From Desulfospira joergensenii DSM 10085 (GTDB lineage Bacteria; Desulfobacterota; Desulfobacteria; Desulfobacterales; Desulfobacteraceae): 64,000 nt of DNA. Both the position numbers and the translations under genes were made by a program. The DNA lies in assembly GCF_000420085.1 (NCBI RefSeq), contig NZ_ATUG01000002.1, forward strand, positions 1 to 64,000, written 5' to 3'. The notes under the pieces are model-generated. The model was not told the origin of the DNA. It ran no database searches and saw only the letters and a program-made list of their open reading frames with translations. This document shows positions 41,710 through 50,610 of the stretch, one piece after another (position 1 is the stretch's first letter; every line of letters starts with the position of its first letter).

Positions 41710-44230
41710 GAAAAATAAATCCACCCCCATCCGGTCCAAACTGGTCATGGGCGCCCTGCTGCTGATGACCACGGCACTGGCCTTCAATGCCATGCTATCC
41801 CTCAACGCCCTTGAAAAGTTGTATGAGGCCTCCATCATATCCAAATATACGGTTGTAGGGACGGATTTAAAGCGGTCCATTGAGCGGTCTTTGCGGTTCG
41901 GCAAAGAGCTTGGTACCTATTTCGGAATGGAAGATATCCTCGCCAAGACCCTGGGTGCCCTGGAAAAGGACTCTGAACCCTCTGAACGGGGAACCTTTTT
42001 CTGGCGCTACTCCGATCAACTCTCCGTTTCCATTGTTAACAGGGATTTGACCGTGCTCTACACCACGGATGCGGCCTTGGAAAATCAACCGCTGCCGGAG
42101 AAATTATTTGCCAAGGCAATGGAAACTCCGGACAAAAATAAAGAAGAAACTTCATCCCTGTATAAAAAGGTCAAGGACCGGTATTTTCTTTTGATTCCCA
42201 TTTCCCAGGGCCTTTTGGACAAAGAGATTGTCGGCGTGATCTCCATTGTTTTCGGGGAACAAAAGGTCAAGGCCAGCCTGGCAAAGCTGATGGAGCAAAG
42301 CACGCTTCTGATTGTGGTCATCCTGGCTGTGGCCTGCCTGCTTTTAATTGCCGTTTTGAACCTGATCCCGTTTTCCGATTCCCCGGAACGTCCCCTGCCC
42401 CGCAAAAAAGTCGCCCTGTTCCTGTTTCTCATGATCGTCCTGTCCCAGGCCGTGTTCATCGGTATCCATACGGCCAAGTTCAAGTCCTATTATCTGAAAA
42501 TCAACAAGGAAAAGATCCGTGTCATTGTGGGGCTGCTCAAAGAGGATATTGAGTTTTTTTTACAAAAAGGCCTGCCCATCAACAAATTAAAGAAAATGGA
42601 TGTGATGCTGGCCAAGGTAATCGCTTCCTCGCCCGAACTCGACCGGATCGCGATCACCGGAAATACGGGAAGGCCCCTGTATGCAGCCGACCAAAAGGGA
42701 CGCATCGATTTTCAGGAAAACACGGAACTGGCCCGGTATCATTTGTCCGGACCTGATTTGGACAAGGTTTACGGAACAGGGGTTGTCATTGAAAAAGACG
42801 GGGAACCCCAGGGAAAAATCATTGCCAGCCTTTCCAAGCAGGCGTTGAACAAAAAAGTATGGGCCACCCTTGTTGACTCCATCACGGTTCTGATTATTTC
42901 CATCCTCTTTTTTGTCGAAATGATGATCCTTTTGTTCCAGTATATCCGGGGTCAGATTTTGAAAGGAGCCCAGAAGCAGATAAAGGCGGTCAGCTACATC
43001 GCCATCCGGCCGGTCATGTTTCTCTTTCTTTTCGGGATGGATGCTTCCATCTCTTTTATCCCCCTTCACATGGAAAATCTGTACACTCCCATCCCGGGGT
43101 TTTCCAAAGACCTGGTCATGGGGCTTCCCATCAGTGTAAAGTTTTTCTTCACGGCCATCTGTGTGTTTATCGGCGGGATATGGGTCGATAGAAAAGGATG
43201 GCATCCGCCTTTCCGGGCAGGCATCGGCCTGGCCGGGACAGGATTTATCTATGCGTTTCTGGTCCCCGGCGCGGTCCACTTTATCACTGCCATGGCCATG
43301 GTGGGGGCCGGGTTCGGGTTAACCATGATCTCTTCCCAGGGTTTTGTGGTCAATCATGTGGATTCAAGCAGAAATACCCAGGGGATTTCCCTGCTCTTTG
43401 CCGGCGCCTATGCCGGCAATATCTGCGGCAGCGCAACCGGGGCCATTTTGGCGGACCGGCTGGGATTTCCCCCGGTTTTTGCCTTCAGCTGCATGATCAT
43501 GGTCATTACTTTTTTACTGGCCCTAATCACCCTGAAAGAGTCTGCCGGTTCCCCCGGACCCCAGAACAGGGATGATGTAATCCCCTCCAAGGCATCCCGG
43601 GACGGGCAGGACGGTTTAAAAATCAGGCAGACCATCCGGTTTCTCTTTGACAAGGATGTGCTCTGCCTGGTCATTTTCTGCAGTTTCCCGGCTGCCATAT
43701 CCATTATCGGGTTTATGAATTATCTGTGTCCGATCTATCTGAACCGGATCGGTACCAGCCAGTCGACCATTGGCCGGGTATTCATGATTTACGGATTGTG
43801 CCTGGTCTACCTGGCCCCATACATCGGAAAATTTGTGGACAGGTCCGGAAATTCGAAAAAGTATCTTGTGATCAGCGGCCTTTTCGGGGCCGTGGCCTTT
43901 TTAATCTATCAATACCTGGGCCATGTGCCGGCCGTGGCCGTGACCATCTTTTTGCTGGGGCTTTCCGCCAGCTACGGGGGGGCACCCAGAAGAAGCTACG
44001 TTCTCAAACTGCCGGTTTCAAAGGCCTTGGGTGCGGGAAAAGCCATGGGCATTTTTAACTCCATGACAAGGATCGGCCAGATCCTGGGGCCCTTTGTTTT
44101 CGGCTGGCTTATTCTTACCTTTGGAATCGACAAGGGCTTGCCCCTGTTTGGCGGCGGGTATCTGATCATGGTTGTTTTATTCTATTTCATTGCCCGGCAG
44201 GATCACAATGCCAAACCATCCGAGGGATAA
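41696..44230 (+). CDS. Sensor-MFS fusion transporter
   Basis: 844 aa. The N-terminus has one membrane helix (VMGALLLMTTALAFNAML), an extracytoplasmic Cache-like domain of about 170 residues, a second helix (LLIVVILAVACLLLIAVL), a third helix near 240, a second extracytoplasmic alpha-beta domain and another helix near 405. The C-terminal 420 residues are a 12-helix major facilitator, with an MFS loop like GGIWVDRKGWHPP and LADRLGFPPVF. Two ligand-binding domains fused to a transporter are unusual; the protein may sense and move the same compound. It overlaps the racemase gene by 14 nt. Substrate unknown; its neighbours suggest an amino acid or peptide-like molecule. Confidence 0.75.
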   Translation: MIMFRKNKSTPIRSKLVMGALLLMTTALAFNAMLSLNALEKLYEASIISKYTVVGTDLKRSIERSLRFGKELGTYFGMEDILAKTLGALEKDSEPSERGTFFWRYSDQLSVSIVNRDLTVLYTTDAALENQPLPEKLFAKAMETPDKNKEETSSLYKKVKDRYFLLIPISQGLLDKEIVGVISIVFGEQKVKASLAKLMEQSTLLIVVILAVACLLLIAVLNLIPFSDSPERPLPRKKVALFLFLMIVLSQAVFIGIHTAKFKSYYLKINKEKIRVIVGLLKEDIEFFLQKGLPINKLKKMDVMLAKVIASSPELDRIAITGNTGRPLYAADQKGRIDFQENTELARYHLSGPDLDKVYGTGVVIEKDGEPQGKIIASLSKQALNKKVWATLVDSITVLIISILFFVEMMILLFQYIRGQILKGAQKQIKAVSYIAIRPVMFLFLFGMDASISFIPLHMENLYTPIPGFSKDLVMGLPISVKFFFTAICVFIGGIWVDRKGWHPPFRAGIGLAGTGFIYAFLVPGAVHFITAMAMVGAGFGLTMISSQGFVVNHVDSSRNTQGISLLFAGAYAGNICGSATGAILADRLGFPPVFAFSCMIMVITFLLALITLKESAGSPGPQNRDDVIPSKASRDGQDGLKIRQTIRFLFDKDVLCLVIFCSFPAAISIIGFMNYLCPIYLNRIGTSQSTIGRVFMIYGLCLVYLAPYIGKFVDRSGNSKKYLVISGLFGAVAFLIYQYLGHVPAVAVTIFLLGLSASYGGAPRRSYVLKLPVSKALGAGKAMGIFNSMTRIGQILGPFVFGWLILTFGIDKGLPLFGGGYLIMVVLFYFIARQDHNAKPSEG

Positions 44231-44278
44231 AAAAGCAGGGTACGGGTCCAGGCAAAAAGGGAAAGGGAAGAAAAAATT

Positions 44279-45490
44279 ATGAAACACAAGGCGTTGGTCA
44301 TCGGAGAAAGCGTGCAAAGCTTTTTATGCGTGATCCGGTCCCTGGGCCGCAGGGGAATCCGGGTGGATACGGCTTCCAACCGTCTGGACCACCCCGCCCT
44401 TTTCTCCCGGTACATTCAAAACCGCTTTATGTTGAACCCTTATTCATCGGGCAGGGATGAATGGGTGAAGAGGCTGAACCTTCTGCTGAAATCCGGGGAC
44501 TACGACCTTGTGATTCCCTGCCACGATTCAACCATTGTGCCCATGCAGGCCAACCGGGAATCCTTGGCGCATCTCTCCCGGATCACCATCCTGGAACCCG
44601 GATGTTTTGACCTGATCTCCAGCAAGCTCAAGACCTGGGAGCTGGCGAAAAACGCCGGGGTGAATGTCCCGGAACAGATGCAGGTATTCTCCATCCAGGA
44701 TCTGGCAGAGGCAAGGCAGCGGTTTTCACTGCCCCTTGTCCTGAAGCCTGAGACTTCCGTGACCGTTGAGAATATCCACACCCGGCATGTGGTGAGAAAA
44801 ATTCATTCCAGGGATCAACTGGATGAGGTGGGCCGATCCATGCTGGCCACAGGCCCCTTTCTGGTCCAGAAACCATTTTACGGCACCGGCACCGGCGTGG
44901 AGTTCCTGGCCAGGCACGGAAAAATTTTGACGGCGTTTCAACATCTCCGCATCCATGAAAAAATCGGCGGCGGACCCAGCTGCTATCGAAAAAGCATTCC
45001 GCTGATGCCCCATCTGCTCCATGCCACCCGGAAAATCATTGAACGACTGGATTATACCGGGGTCGGCATGGCCGAGTTTAAAATCCATCCAGATACCGGG
45101 GACTGGGTGTTCCTGGAAATCAACGGACGGTTCTGGGGATCCCTGCCCCTGGCCGTGGCGTCCGGAGCCGACTTTCCCTTTGACCTGTTCCAGATGATGA
45201 TTCTGGATAAAACCGATTTTTCGAGCCAAACCTATAAAAAAGGCATCTTTTGCCGGAACCTTCTGCTGGACGGAGCATGGTTTGTTGAAAGCTTCCGGCA
45301 AAATCATTTCGGAACCCGGTTTAACCATTTTTCCCTCCCGCGCTTTTTAAAGGAGGCTGCCAACATTTTCAAAGGATGCGAGCGGTGGGATGCCATTACC
45401 CTGGATGATCCTCTGCCCGGCATCATGCAGATGAAAAATGTCGGGGCGGACCTGATCAAAGGAACCCCCCTGCATATCCCCTGGACCTAA
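44279..45490 (+). CDS. ATP-grasp ligase
   Basis: 403 aa. A Rossmann-like N-terminal domain (ALVIGESVQSFLCVIRSLGR) precedes an ATP-grasp fold. It is visible in FSLPLVLKPETSVTVENIHT, PFLVQKPFYGTGTGVEFLAR, a GVGMAEFKI strand and the metal site DWVFLEINGRFWGSLPLAV. The closest general group is the carbamoyl-phosphate-synthase-like or biotin-carboxylase-like ATP-grasp ligases used to join a carboxylate to an amine. With the racemase and exporter next to it, it could make a D-amino-acid-containing conjugate. It follows the transporter gene by 48 nt. Confidence 0.75.
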   Translation: MKHKALVIGESVQSFLCVIRSLGRRGIRVDTASNRLDHPALFSRYIQNRFMLNPYSSGRDEWVKRLNLLLKSGDYDLVIPCHDSTIVPMQANRESLAHLSRITILEPGCFDLISSKLKTWELAKNAGVNVPEQMQVFSIQDLAEARQRFSLPLVLKPETSVTVENIHTRHVVRKIHSRDQLDEVGRSMLATGPFLVQKPFYGTGTGVEFLARHGKILTAFQHLRIHEKIGGGPSCYRKSIPLMPHLLHATRKIIERLDYTGVGMAEFKIHPDTGDWVFLEINGRFWGSLPLAVASGADFPFDLFQMMILDKTDFSSQTYKKGIFCRNLLLDGAWFVESFRQNHFGTRFNHFSLPRFLKEAANIFKGCERWDAITLDDPLPGIMQMKNVGADLIKGTPLHIPWT

Positions 45491-45512
45491 AAAAGGAGAG
45501 GTGTAAAATCGA

Positions 45513-45977
45513 ATGGAATGTGAAGTGATCCGCTTTGTCCCGGCCTATCTGGACGAAATTGCATCAATGGACCTGGAAATTTTCGGTAAAAAAGAGGCGT
45601 ATCCCAGAGCTTTTTTCAGACAGGCCCACGATATCCTGGGCAATCTTTTTTATCTGGCAAAAACAGAAGACGGGAAGATTGCCGGCTACATTCTGGGAGG
45701 GGTCAACCCGGAAACCGGCCAAGGCTGGGTCATCGTTTTGGGGGTCTTGCCCGGGCAGCGGAGAAAAGGCCTTGCAAAAAAATTATTGTCTTTCCTGCTG
45801 AAGGATTTTGAAAAGAAAAGCATTTCACGAGTCCGGCTCAGCGTCTCTCCTGAAAACAGTGCTGCATGCGGTCTTTACAAAAACACGGGCTTTGACGGCA
45901 GCCATATTATTCCCGATTACTTTGGGCCGGGGGAATCGAGGATCATCTATGAAAAATCTCTTTCCCCCTCCCGGTAA
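45513..45977 (+). CDS. GNAT-family N-acetyltransferase
   Basis: 154 aa. GNAT core: LFYLAKTEDGKIAGYILGGV strands, a WVIVLGVLPGQRRKGLAKKL acetyl-CoA pyrophosphate loop (Q/R-x-x-G-x-A/G) and the late ENSAACGLYKNTGF motif. It resembles the RimI-like subgroup. AAAGGAGAGG lies before the start. It is the last gene of the racemase operon, converging with the binding-protein gene; a terminator lies in the gap. Confidence 0.85.
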   Translation: MECEVIRFVPAYLDEIASMDLEIFGKKEAYPRAFFRQAHDILGNLFYLAKTEDGKIAGYILGGVNPETGQGWVIVLGVLPGQRRKGLAKKLLSFLLKDFEKKSISRVRLSVSPENSAACGLYKNTGFDGSHIIPDYFGPGESRIIYEKSLSPSR

Positions 45978-46015
45978 CCGGTGCCGCCCTAGCCGGGTTA
46001 TTTTTTCTTTTTTTT
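45975..46015 (+). terminator. rho-independent-type terminator after the racemase operon
   Basis: An imperfect stem (TAACCGG with CCGGGTTA) is followed by a T-rich run (46000-46015). It overlaps the last codons of the converging gene, whose Lys-rich C-terminus is encoded by the same run. Confidence 0.5.
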
Positions 46016-47176
46016 GTAAACCTCTATCTTTTCAAAAATCTGGTCAGCCGCGCCAATAACATCCACCGGGGGATCATACCCGATCAATTCCGCGGTCTTC
46101 AGATTAATGGCAATGGAGAGCGGTTCTTTAAACACCTGGTTGAGTTCACCTGGTTTGGCGCCGTTAAACACCTTGGCCATGGTCTCGGCGTGGAAATCCC
46201 CGATGTACTTCACCCCGGCCTGGGAAATACTCATTAAAAGGCCGTATTTTACAAATTTAATCCCGGGCTGGGAAAAGGAGGGAATGCCCTTGGCAATGAA
46301 AACGCCGCTGATGTCTTTGATGGAGCGTTTATTGACCCCGGTCTGGGTCGTCACATACACGGCGTCTACCTGCTCGGACAGTTTTTTATAACAGTCCAGC
46401 AGTTTCTGTCCTTCCGCCTCTCTGGCGGCATCTTCGGGAATCAGGCATGTTTTCACTTCAAACCCCATTTCCTTGGCCATTCTTTCAACATCGGCGATGG
46501 CGGAGTAGCTGTGTCCGCTGACCGTGTCCCTGAAAGCAACCCCCAGGGTTTTAAACCCGATGATATCGTGAAACACCTTGATCTGCCTCTGGTAGAGTGT
46601 GGGATCCACCTTTGCATGAAGATGGGAAAAGCCGGAATCTGCTTCACTTTTTATAATTTCCGCCCGGATGGGATCGCTGGTGGAGCAGACAATGGTCGGG
46701 GTGATATGCTGATCATTGGCCAGGTCCTGGCCGGCCCAGGTTCCCATGGCAATGATCAGGTCAATATCCTTCCTGGTTTTCAGCCGGTTGATCACCTTCT
46801 GGGTTGTTTTTTTCCTGGCTTCTTTATCGTTTTTATTCCAGTTGGCGGTATAATGGCCGTCTTTTACAAATTCCAGGTAATCGCTTTTCAGATTGTCCCT
46901 CATCCACTGCCACAATTTGATCGTGTCCGTGTCTTTGGGCTCGGGGATCTTTGCCTTTTCAATCCAGCCCTTTTTCATCAGGCCGTTGACTGTGCTGACA
47001 AGGGTGAGGGGATAATTGACAAACGGGCCGCCTTCATAGTAGGCAATCCGCCATTTTTTTCCGTTGTTCAGCTTCGGTTTGGTGGCAAAATTTTTCTTTT
47101 CTGCCGCAAAACCCAGCCCGTAAAGGGCAAAAAAACATAAGAGCAAAATACAACCGGTTCTCTTCAGGACCTTCAT
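45998..47176 (-). CDS. ABC-type substrate-binding protein (PF04392-like)
   Basis: 392 aa. A signal peptide (residues 1-25, cleavage after GFAAE region) is followed by two periplasmic-binding-protein lobes: KKWRIAYYEGGPFVNYPLTL opening, LIIAMGTWAGQDLANDQ, TIVCSTSDPI, TLGVAFRDTVSGHSYSAI and AVYVTTQTGV. The family often binds aromatic amino acids or related compounds, but the ligand cannot be told. No ABC permease or ATPase gene is adjacent. It follows the EamA gene on the same strand after 138 nt. Confidence 0.72.
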   Translation of the reverse strand: MKVLKRTGCILLLCFFALYGLGFAAEKKNFATKPKLNNGKKWRIAYYEGGPFVNYPLTLVSTVNGLMKKGWIEKAKIPEPKDTDTIKLWQWMRDNLKSDYLEFVKDGHYTANWNKNDKEARKKTTQKVINRLKTRKDIDLIIAMGTWAGQDLANDQHITPTIVCSTSDPIRAEIIKSEADSGFSHLHAKVDPTLYQRQIKVFHDIIGFKTLGVAFRDTVSGHSYSAIADVERMAKEMGFEVKTCLIPEDAAREAEGQKLLDCYKKLSEQVDAVYVTTQTGVNKRSIKDISGVFIAKGIPSFSQPGIKFVKYGLLMSISQAGVKYIGDFHAETMAKVFNGAKPGELNQVFKEPLSIAINLKTAELIGYDPPVDVIGAADQIFEKIEVYKKKKK

Positions 47177-47314
47177 CGTTCGTCCTCCAGAATGCTTATT
47201 GTGCCTTCTCCTTTGTGCTCATAAAGATCAGAGCCTGGCAGTTATCCTTCAAAATGGCACAAGAAATACCATTTTTTTCAGGCCAGGAAAATGTTTTTAT
47301 CCATTTGTTTCCAT

Positions 47315-48226
47315 TTAGGGGATCTGGATCAGCGGCGGCGGCTTTCTCTTTCTCAGATTCACCACAATGATCCCGCTCACAATGAAAGCAATGGATCCCA
47401 GAAGATGGGGAGTGACCGGCTCATCCAGAATCATTACCCCGAAAAAGACCCCGGCAAGGGGAATGATGAAGAGAAATGAATGCTGGGCCGTGGCTCCGAA
47501 TTCCCTGAGCATGGCGTTCCATGCCAGAAATCCGAAGGCTGTGGTGACCAGGGACTGAAACACCAGGGCATGGATGACCAGGGGGGTGACAGAGAAAACC
47601 ATGGGGTCGTCCCAGGCAAGGCCCCCCAGAAAAAAGATGGGAATTCCCATGGCCATGGGGTAGAGGGTCACCTGGATGGCATTGAACTGCCCGATGATCC
47701 GCTTGAGATAGATCACGGAAACAGACCAGGCCACCACTGCCCCCAGCATGATCAGATCTCCCAGGTGAAGGTCGGCATTCAGGTCGGGCCGGTCAAAAAA
47801 GAGCTGAACCACCCCCAGGAATCCCAGGGCTATTCCCAGGCCTTTTTTCAGGGTGATCCGGTCCCCGGGAATAAAATAATGGGCCAGGATCAAGACCAGG
47901 AATGGAACCACATTGACGATGAGGGCTCCGTGGGAGGCGGTTGTCCGTTTCAGCCCCAGGTAAAAGCAGGAAAGCTGCAGGGAAAACAGGCATCCCTGGA
48001 CCAGGATCAGGCCTAGCTGCTTCCGGGTCAGACCGATGGGAACGTTTTTATATCTGGCCCAGAGGTAAAGGGCCAGGCTGGCCATGGAAAAGCGGACAGC
48101 CGCCGCGGTAAAAGGCCCGAGTCCGGTCAGGCTGAACTTTATGGCCACTGCGTTGCCCCCGAAAATGATACATAAAAATACCATGAACAGGGCGGCCTTC
48201 AGGGTCATATCTTGGTTTTTCACCAT
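47315..48226 (-). CDS. EamA/DMT-family transporter
   Basis: 303 aa with ten predicted membrane helices in two repeated halves of the drug/metabolite transporter superfamily. The first half opens FMVFLCIIFGGNAVAIKFSL and contains TASHGALIVNVVPFLVLIL; the second contains LGDLIMLGAVVAWSVSVIYL and ATAQHSFLFIIPLAGVFFG with DEPVTPHLLGS. Substrate unknown; many members export amino acids or nucleosides. It diverges from the zinc cluster. Confidence 0.88.
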   Translation of the reverse strand: MVKNQDMTLKAALFMVFLCIIFGGNAVAIKFSLTGLGPFTAAAVRFSMASLALYLWARYKNVPIGLTRKQLGLILVQGCLFSLQLSCFYLGLKRTTASHGALIVNVVPFLVLILAHYFIPGDRITLKKGLGIALGFLGVVQLFFDRPDLNADLHLGDLIMLGAVVAWSVSVIYLKRIIGQFNAIQVTLYPMAMGIPIFFLGGLAWDDPMVFSVTPLVIHALVFQSLVTTAFGFLAWNAMLREFGATAQHSFLFIIPLAGVFFGVMILDEPVTPHLLGSIAFIVSGIIVVNLRKRKPPPLIQIP

Positions 48227-48356
48227 TGCAGGGTCTGTCTCCCTTTTATCTCCAGGATTCTAATCCGAAAGAACCGGATTCCGGGCGGTCTTCTGCCTGA
48301 ATCCGACAAAGATACAGGAAGGACCGCGCCGGGTAAAGATTTTTTATCGTTTTGGT

Positions 48357-48386
48357 TTGACCTGTACTGGCCGGCTGATGTATATT
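48357..48386 (+). promoter_or_regulatory. candidate sigma-70 promoter of the zinc operon
   Basis: TTGACC (48357-48362), 18 bases, TATATT (48381-48386), about 50 nt before the His-rich gene. An AT-rich near-dyad (ATAAATTTTAT) follows, where a Zur/Fur-type repressor could bind, but the site is not a clear Zur box. Confidence 0.45.
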
Positions 48387-48438
48387 CTGAATTCTGCTCC
48401 GGGGCAGCCAAATCATAAATTTTATAGATGCGGAAATC

Positions 48439-48834
48439 ATGAGCCTGAAAAGATCGTTCACCCATTCCCTGTTGATTTTGATGCCGGTCCTGCTAATCGG
48501 TCTCAACATGGTCTTCCAGGTTCCGGCCCGGTCTCTTCATCGGGTGCATGCCCATCATCATCACGGCTCCCATACCGGGAATCCGGCCTTCCATACCCGG
48601 GGCTGTGACTTTCCATCCCATTGCCATATGGAGGCGGACAGGACCTGTTCCATCTGCGATGCCTTTGACCTCTTTCACACGGTCTTTTTTTCCAAAACCC
48701 TTCACTTTCCCGGATATTTTACAAAAGCGGTCGGGCCGGCCTGCTTTCATGTTCCCGGATTCATTCAGGCCTTTTATCTCTTCTGTTATGCCAGGGCTCC
48801 TCCCGGACGGATCTTTCCGGATCAGACGGTGTAA
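48439..48834 (+). CDS. His-rich DUF2946-like protein of the zinc cluster
   Basis: 131 aa. A membrane or signal helix lies at about residues 11-28 (LLILMPVLLIGLNMVF), then a His-rich patch (HRVHAHHHHGSH), Cys-rich CDFPSHCHMEADRTCSICDAF, a hydrophobic second half and an end with RAPPG. This fits the small DUF2946-type proteins found near metal-transport genes. The ligands suggest zinc or copper binding in the periplasm. It starts the operon with znuA 27 nt downstream. Confidence 0.6.
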   Translation: MSLKRSFTHSLLILMPVLLIGLNMVFQVPARSLHRVHAHHHHGSHTGNPAFHTRGCDFPSHCHMEADRTCSICDAFDLFHTVFFSKTLHFPGYFTKAVGPACFHVPGFIQAFYLFCYARAPPGRIFPDQTV

Positions 48835-48861
48835 ACCAACAATATCTTACAGGAGAATAAA

Positions 48862-49785
48862 ATGAACGCTTTGATTCGCTTTGCAGCCGGTTTGATTCTG
48901 ATACTCGGGCTGCCGGGGATGGGTTTTGCCAAATCCCCTTTACAGGTCCATGTCAGTATCCTGCCCCAAAAGTACTTTGTCGAAAGAATTGCCGGAGATC
49001 TCGCCCAGGTGGATGTTCTGGTCAAACCCGGGAAAAGCCCGGCCACCTATTCGCCCTCACCCGACCAGATCAAAAAGCTGGCCGGATCTGATGTCTACTT
49101 CAGGATCGGGGTGCCCTTTGAAAACGGCTTTCTGCATAAAATAGAGGATATCGCCGGAAACATCCTTGTAAAGGATACCCGCCAGGGGATACGGCTCAGG
49201 GACATGGAAGCCGATCACGAGGGAGAAGAACATGAAGCCGAAGAAGACCATGATCATGGGGAAGAAGGCCACGAACACGGGGAAGATCATCACCACGAGG
49301 GAAAAGATCCCCATATCTGGATGAGTCCGGTCCTGGTCAAGAAACAGGCCGACATGATCTTTCAGACCCTGGCAGACCTGGACCCGGAACACCGGGACAT
49401 ATATGAAAAAAACCATAATGCCTTTTCCCAAGACCTGGATGGTCTCCATCAGGAGCTGACCCGGGTGCTGGCCCCCATGAAAGGTGAAAATCTTTTTGTA
49501 TTTCACCCGGCTTTTGGGTATTTTACAGATGCATACGGTTTGCATCAGATCGCCGTTGAAAATATGGGCAAGTCCCCCAAGGGAAAAGAACTGTCCCGGA
49601 TCATCAAGCTGGCCCGGACGGAAAAGGCAAGGGTGATCTTTGTTCAGCCCCAGTTTGACCGGAACGCCGCCCAGAAGATCGCTTCGGCCATCAACGGGGC
49701 CGTGGTCTCCATCGACCCCCTGGCCCGGGACTACCTGGCCAACATGAGAAAAATCGGAGCCACCGTGGCTGCCCAAATCAAATAA
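48862..49785 (+). CDS. znuA: Zinc ABC transporter binding protein ZnuA
   Basis: 307 aa, signal peptide to about residue 25, cluster A-I binding-protein fold. Metal-site His residues are seen in DPHIWMSPVLVKKQADMI and in FVFHPAFGYFTDAYGL. The His/Glu-rich loop between them (EHEAEEDHDHGEEGHEHGED region, about residues 115-150) is the hallmark of zinc-specific members. AGGAG lies 9 nt before the ATG. The ATPase and permease genes follow. Confidence 0.93.
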   Translation: MNALIRFAAGLILILGLPGMGFAKSPLQVHVSILPQKYFVERIAGDLAQVDVLVKPGKSPATYSPSPDQIKKLAGSDVYFRIGVPFENGFLHKIEDIAGNILVKDTRQGIRLRDMEADHEGEEHEAEEDHDHGEEGHEHGEDHHHEGKDPHIWMSPVLVKKQADMIFQTLADLDPEHRDIYEKNHNAFSQDLDGLHQELTRVLAPMKGENLFVFHPAFGYFTDAYGLHQIAVENMGKSPKGKELSRIIKLARTEKARVIFVQPQFDRNAAQKIASAINGAVVSIDPLARDYLANMRKIGATVAAQIK

Positions 49786-49791
49786 CAACGC

Positions 49792-49826
49792 CCGGCTGCC
49801 CCGGGAATAGTTCCCGGGGCAGCCGG
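49792..49826 (+). repeat. strong stem-loop between znuA and znuC
   Basis: CCGGCTGCCCCGGGAA, a three-base TAG loop, then its exact reverse complement: a 16-bp perfect stem with no T-run. It sits just after the binding-protein gene, where such hairpins commonly raise binding-protein mRNA levels over the downstream genes. Confidence 0.8.
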
Positions 49827-49842
49827 AACCGGACCGGAGAAT

Positions 49843-50610
49843 ATGAAACCTGAATTTGACATCCGCCTGAACCAGGTGTCCTTTGCCTATAACCAGAGGA
49901 ACATCCTTGAAGATGTGACTCTGGTCATTTACAAAAATGATTTTTCCAGCATTGTAGGACCCAACGGGGGAGGAAAGACCACCCTTCTTAAACTCATTCT
50001 GGGTCTGATTACGCCGGACAAGGGAGAGGTCCGGGTCTTTGGAAAGCCTCCGGAACAGGTCAGGGATAAAATCGGATACATGCCCCAGTACGCTCACCTG
50101 GACATGGATTTTCCGGCCACGGTCCTGGATGTGGTCCTCATGGGGCGGCTTTGCAAGAGCCGGTTCTGGTTTTCCAGAAAGGACAAGGCCCGGGCCGCGG
50201 AAGCCATTGAAAAGGTGGATCTGAGCGATTTCATCCGAACCGGGTTCAACGAACTTTCCGGGGGACAGAAACAAAGGGCCCTCATTGCCAGGGCCCTTTG
50301 CAGCGATCCTTCCATCCTTCTTCTGGATGAGCCCACGGCCAATGTGGACAACAAAACCGAGGAATCTTTATTCCTGCTCTTAAAAGAGCTGAACCAAGAC
50401 ATGACCATTCTCCTGGTCTCCCACGACCTGGGGTTTGTCTCCAAGTACGTCAGGAGCGTGATCTGCGTGAACAAGCAGGTGCTCATCCATCCCACCTCCC
50501 GCCTGGAAGGGAGCATGATCAAGGATATTTACCACGGGGACCTGAAAATGGTCCGCCACGATCACCGGTGCAGCCATGACGGCCACCAGGAAGGATCTTT
50601 CCATGATTGA
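49843..50610 (+). CDS. znuC: Zinc ABC transporter ATPase ZnuC
   Basis: 255 aa. Walker A SIVGPNGGGKTTLLKLIL, Q-loop MPQYAHLD, signature LSGGQKQRALIARAL and Walker B ILLLDEPTANVD, with the switch His in VSHDLGFV. The C-terminal tail is rich in His (near RHDHRCSHDGHQE), matching a metal transporter. It overlaps znuB by 8 nt. Confidence 0.94.
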   Translation: MKPEFDIRLNQVSFAYNQRNILEDVTLVIYKNDFSSIVGPNGGGKTTLLKLILGLITPDKGEVRVFGKPPEQVRDKIGYMPQYAHLDMDFPATVLDVVLMGRLCKSRFWFSRKDKARAAEAIEKVDLSDFIRTGFNELSGGQKQRALIARALCSDPSILLLDEPTANVDNKTEESLFLLLKELNQDMTILLVSHDLGFVSKYVRSVICVNKQVLIHPTSRLEGSMIKDIYHGDLKMVRHDHRCSHDGHQEGSFHD

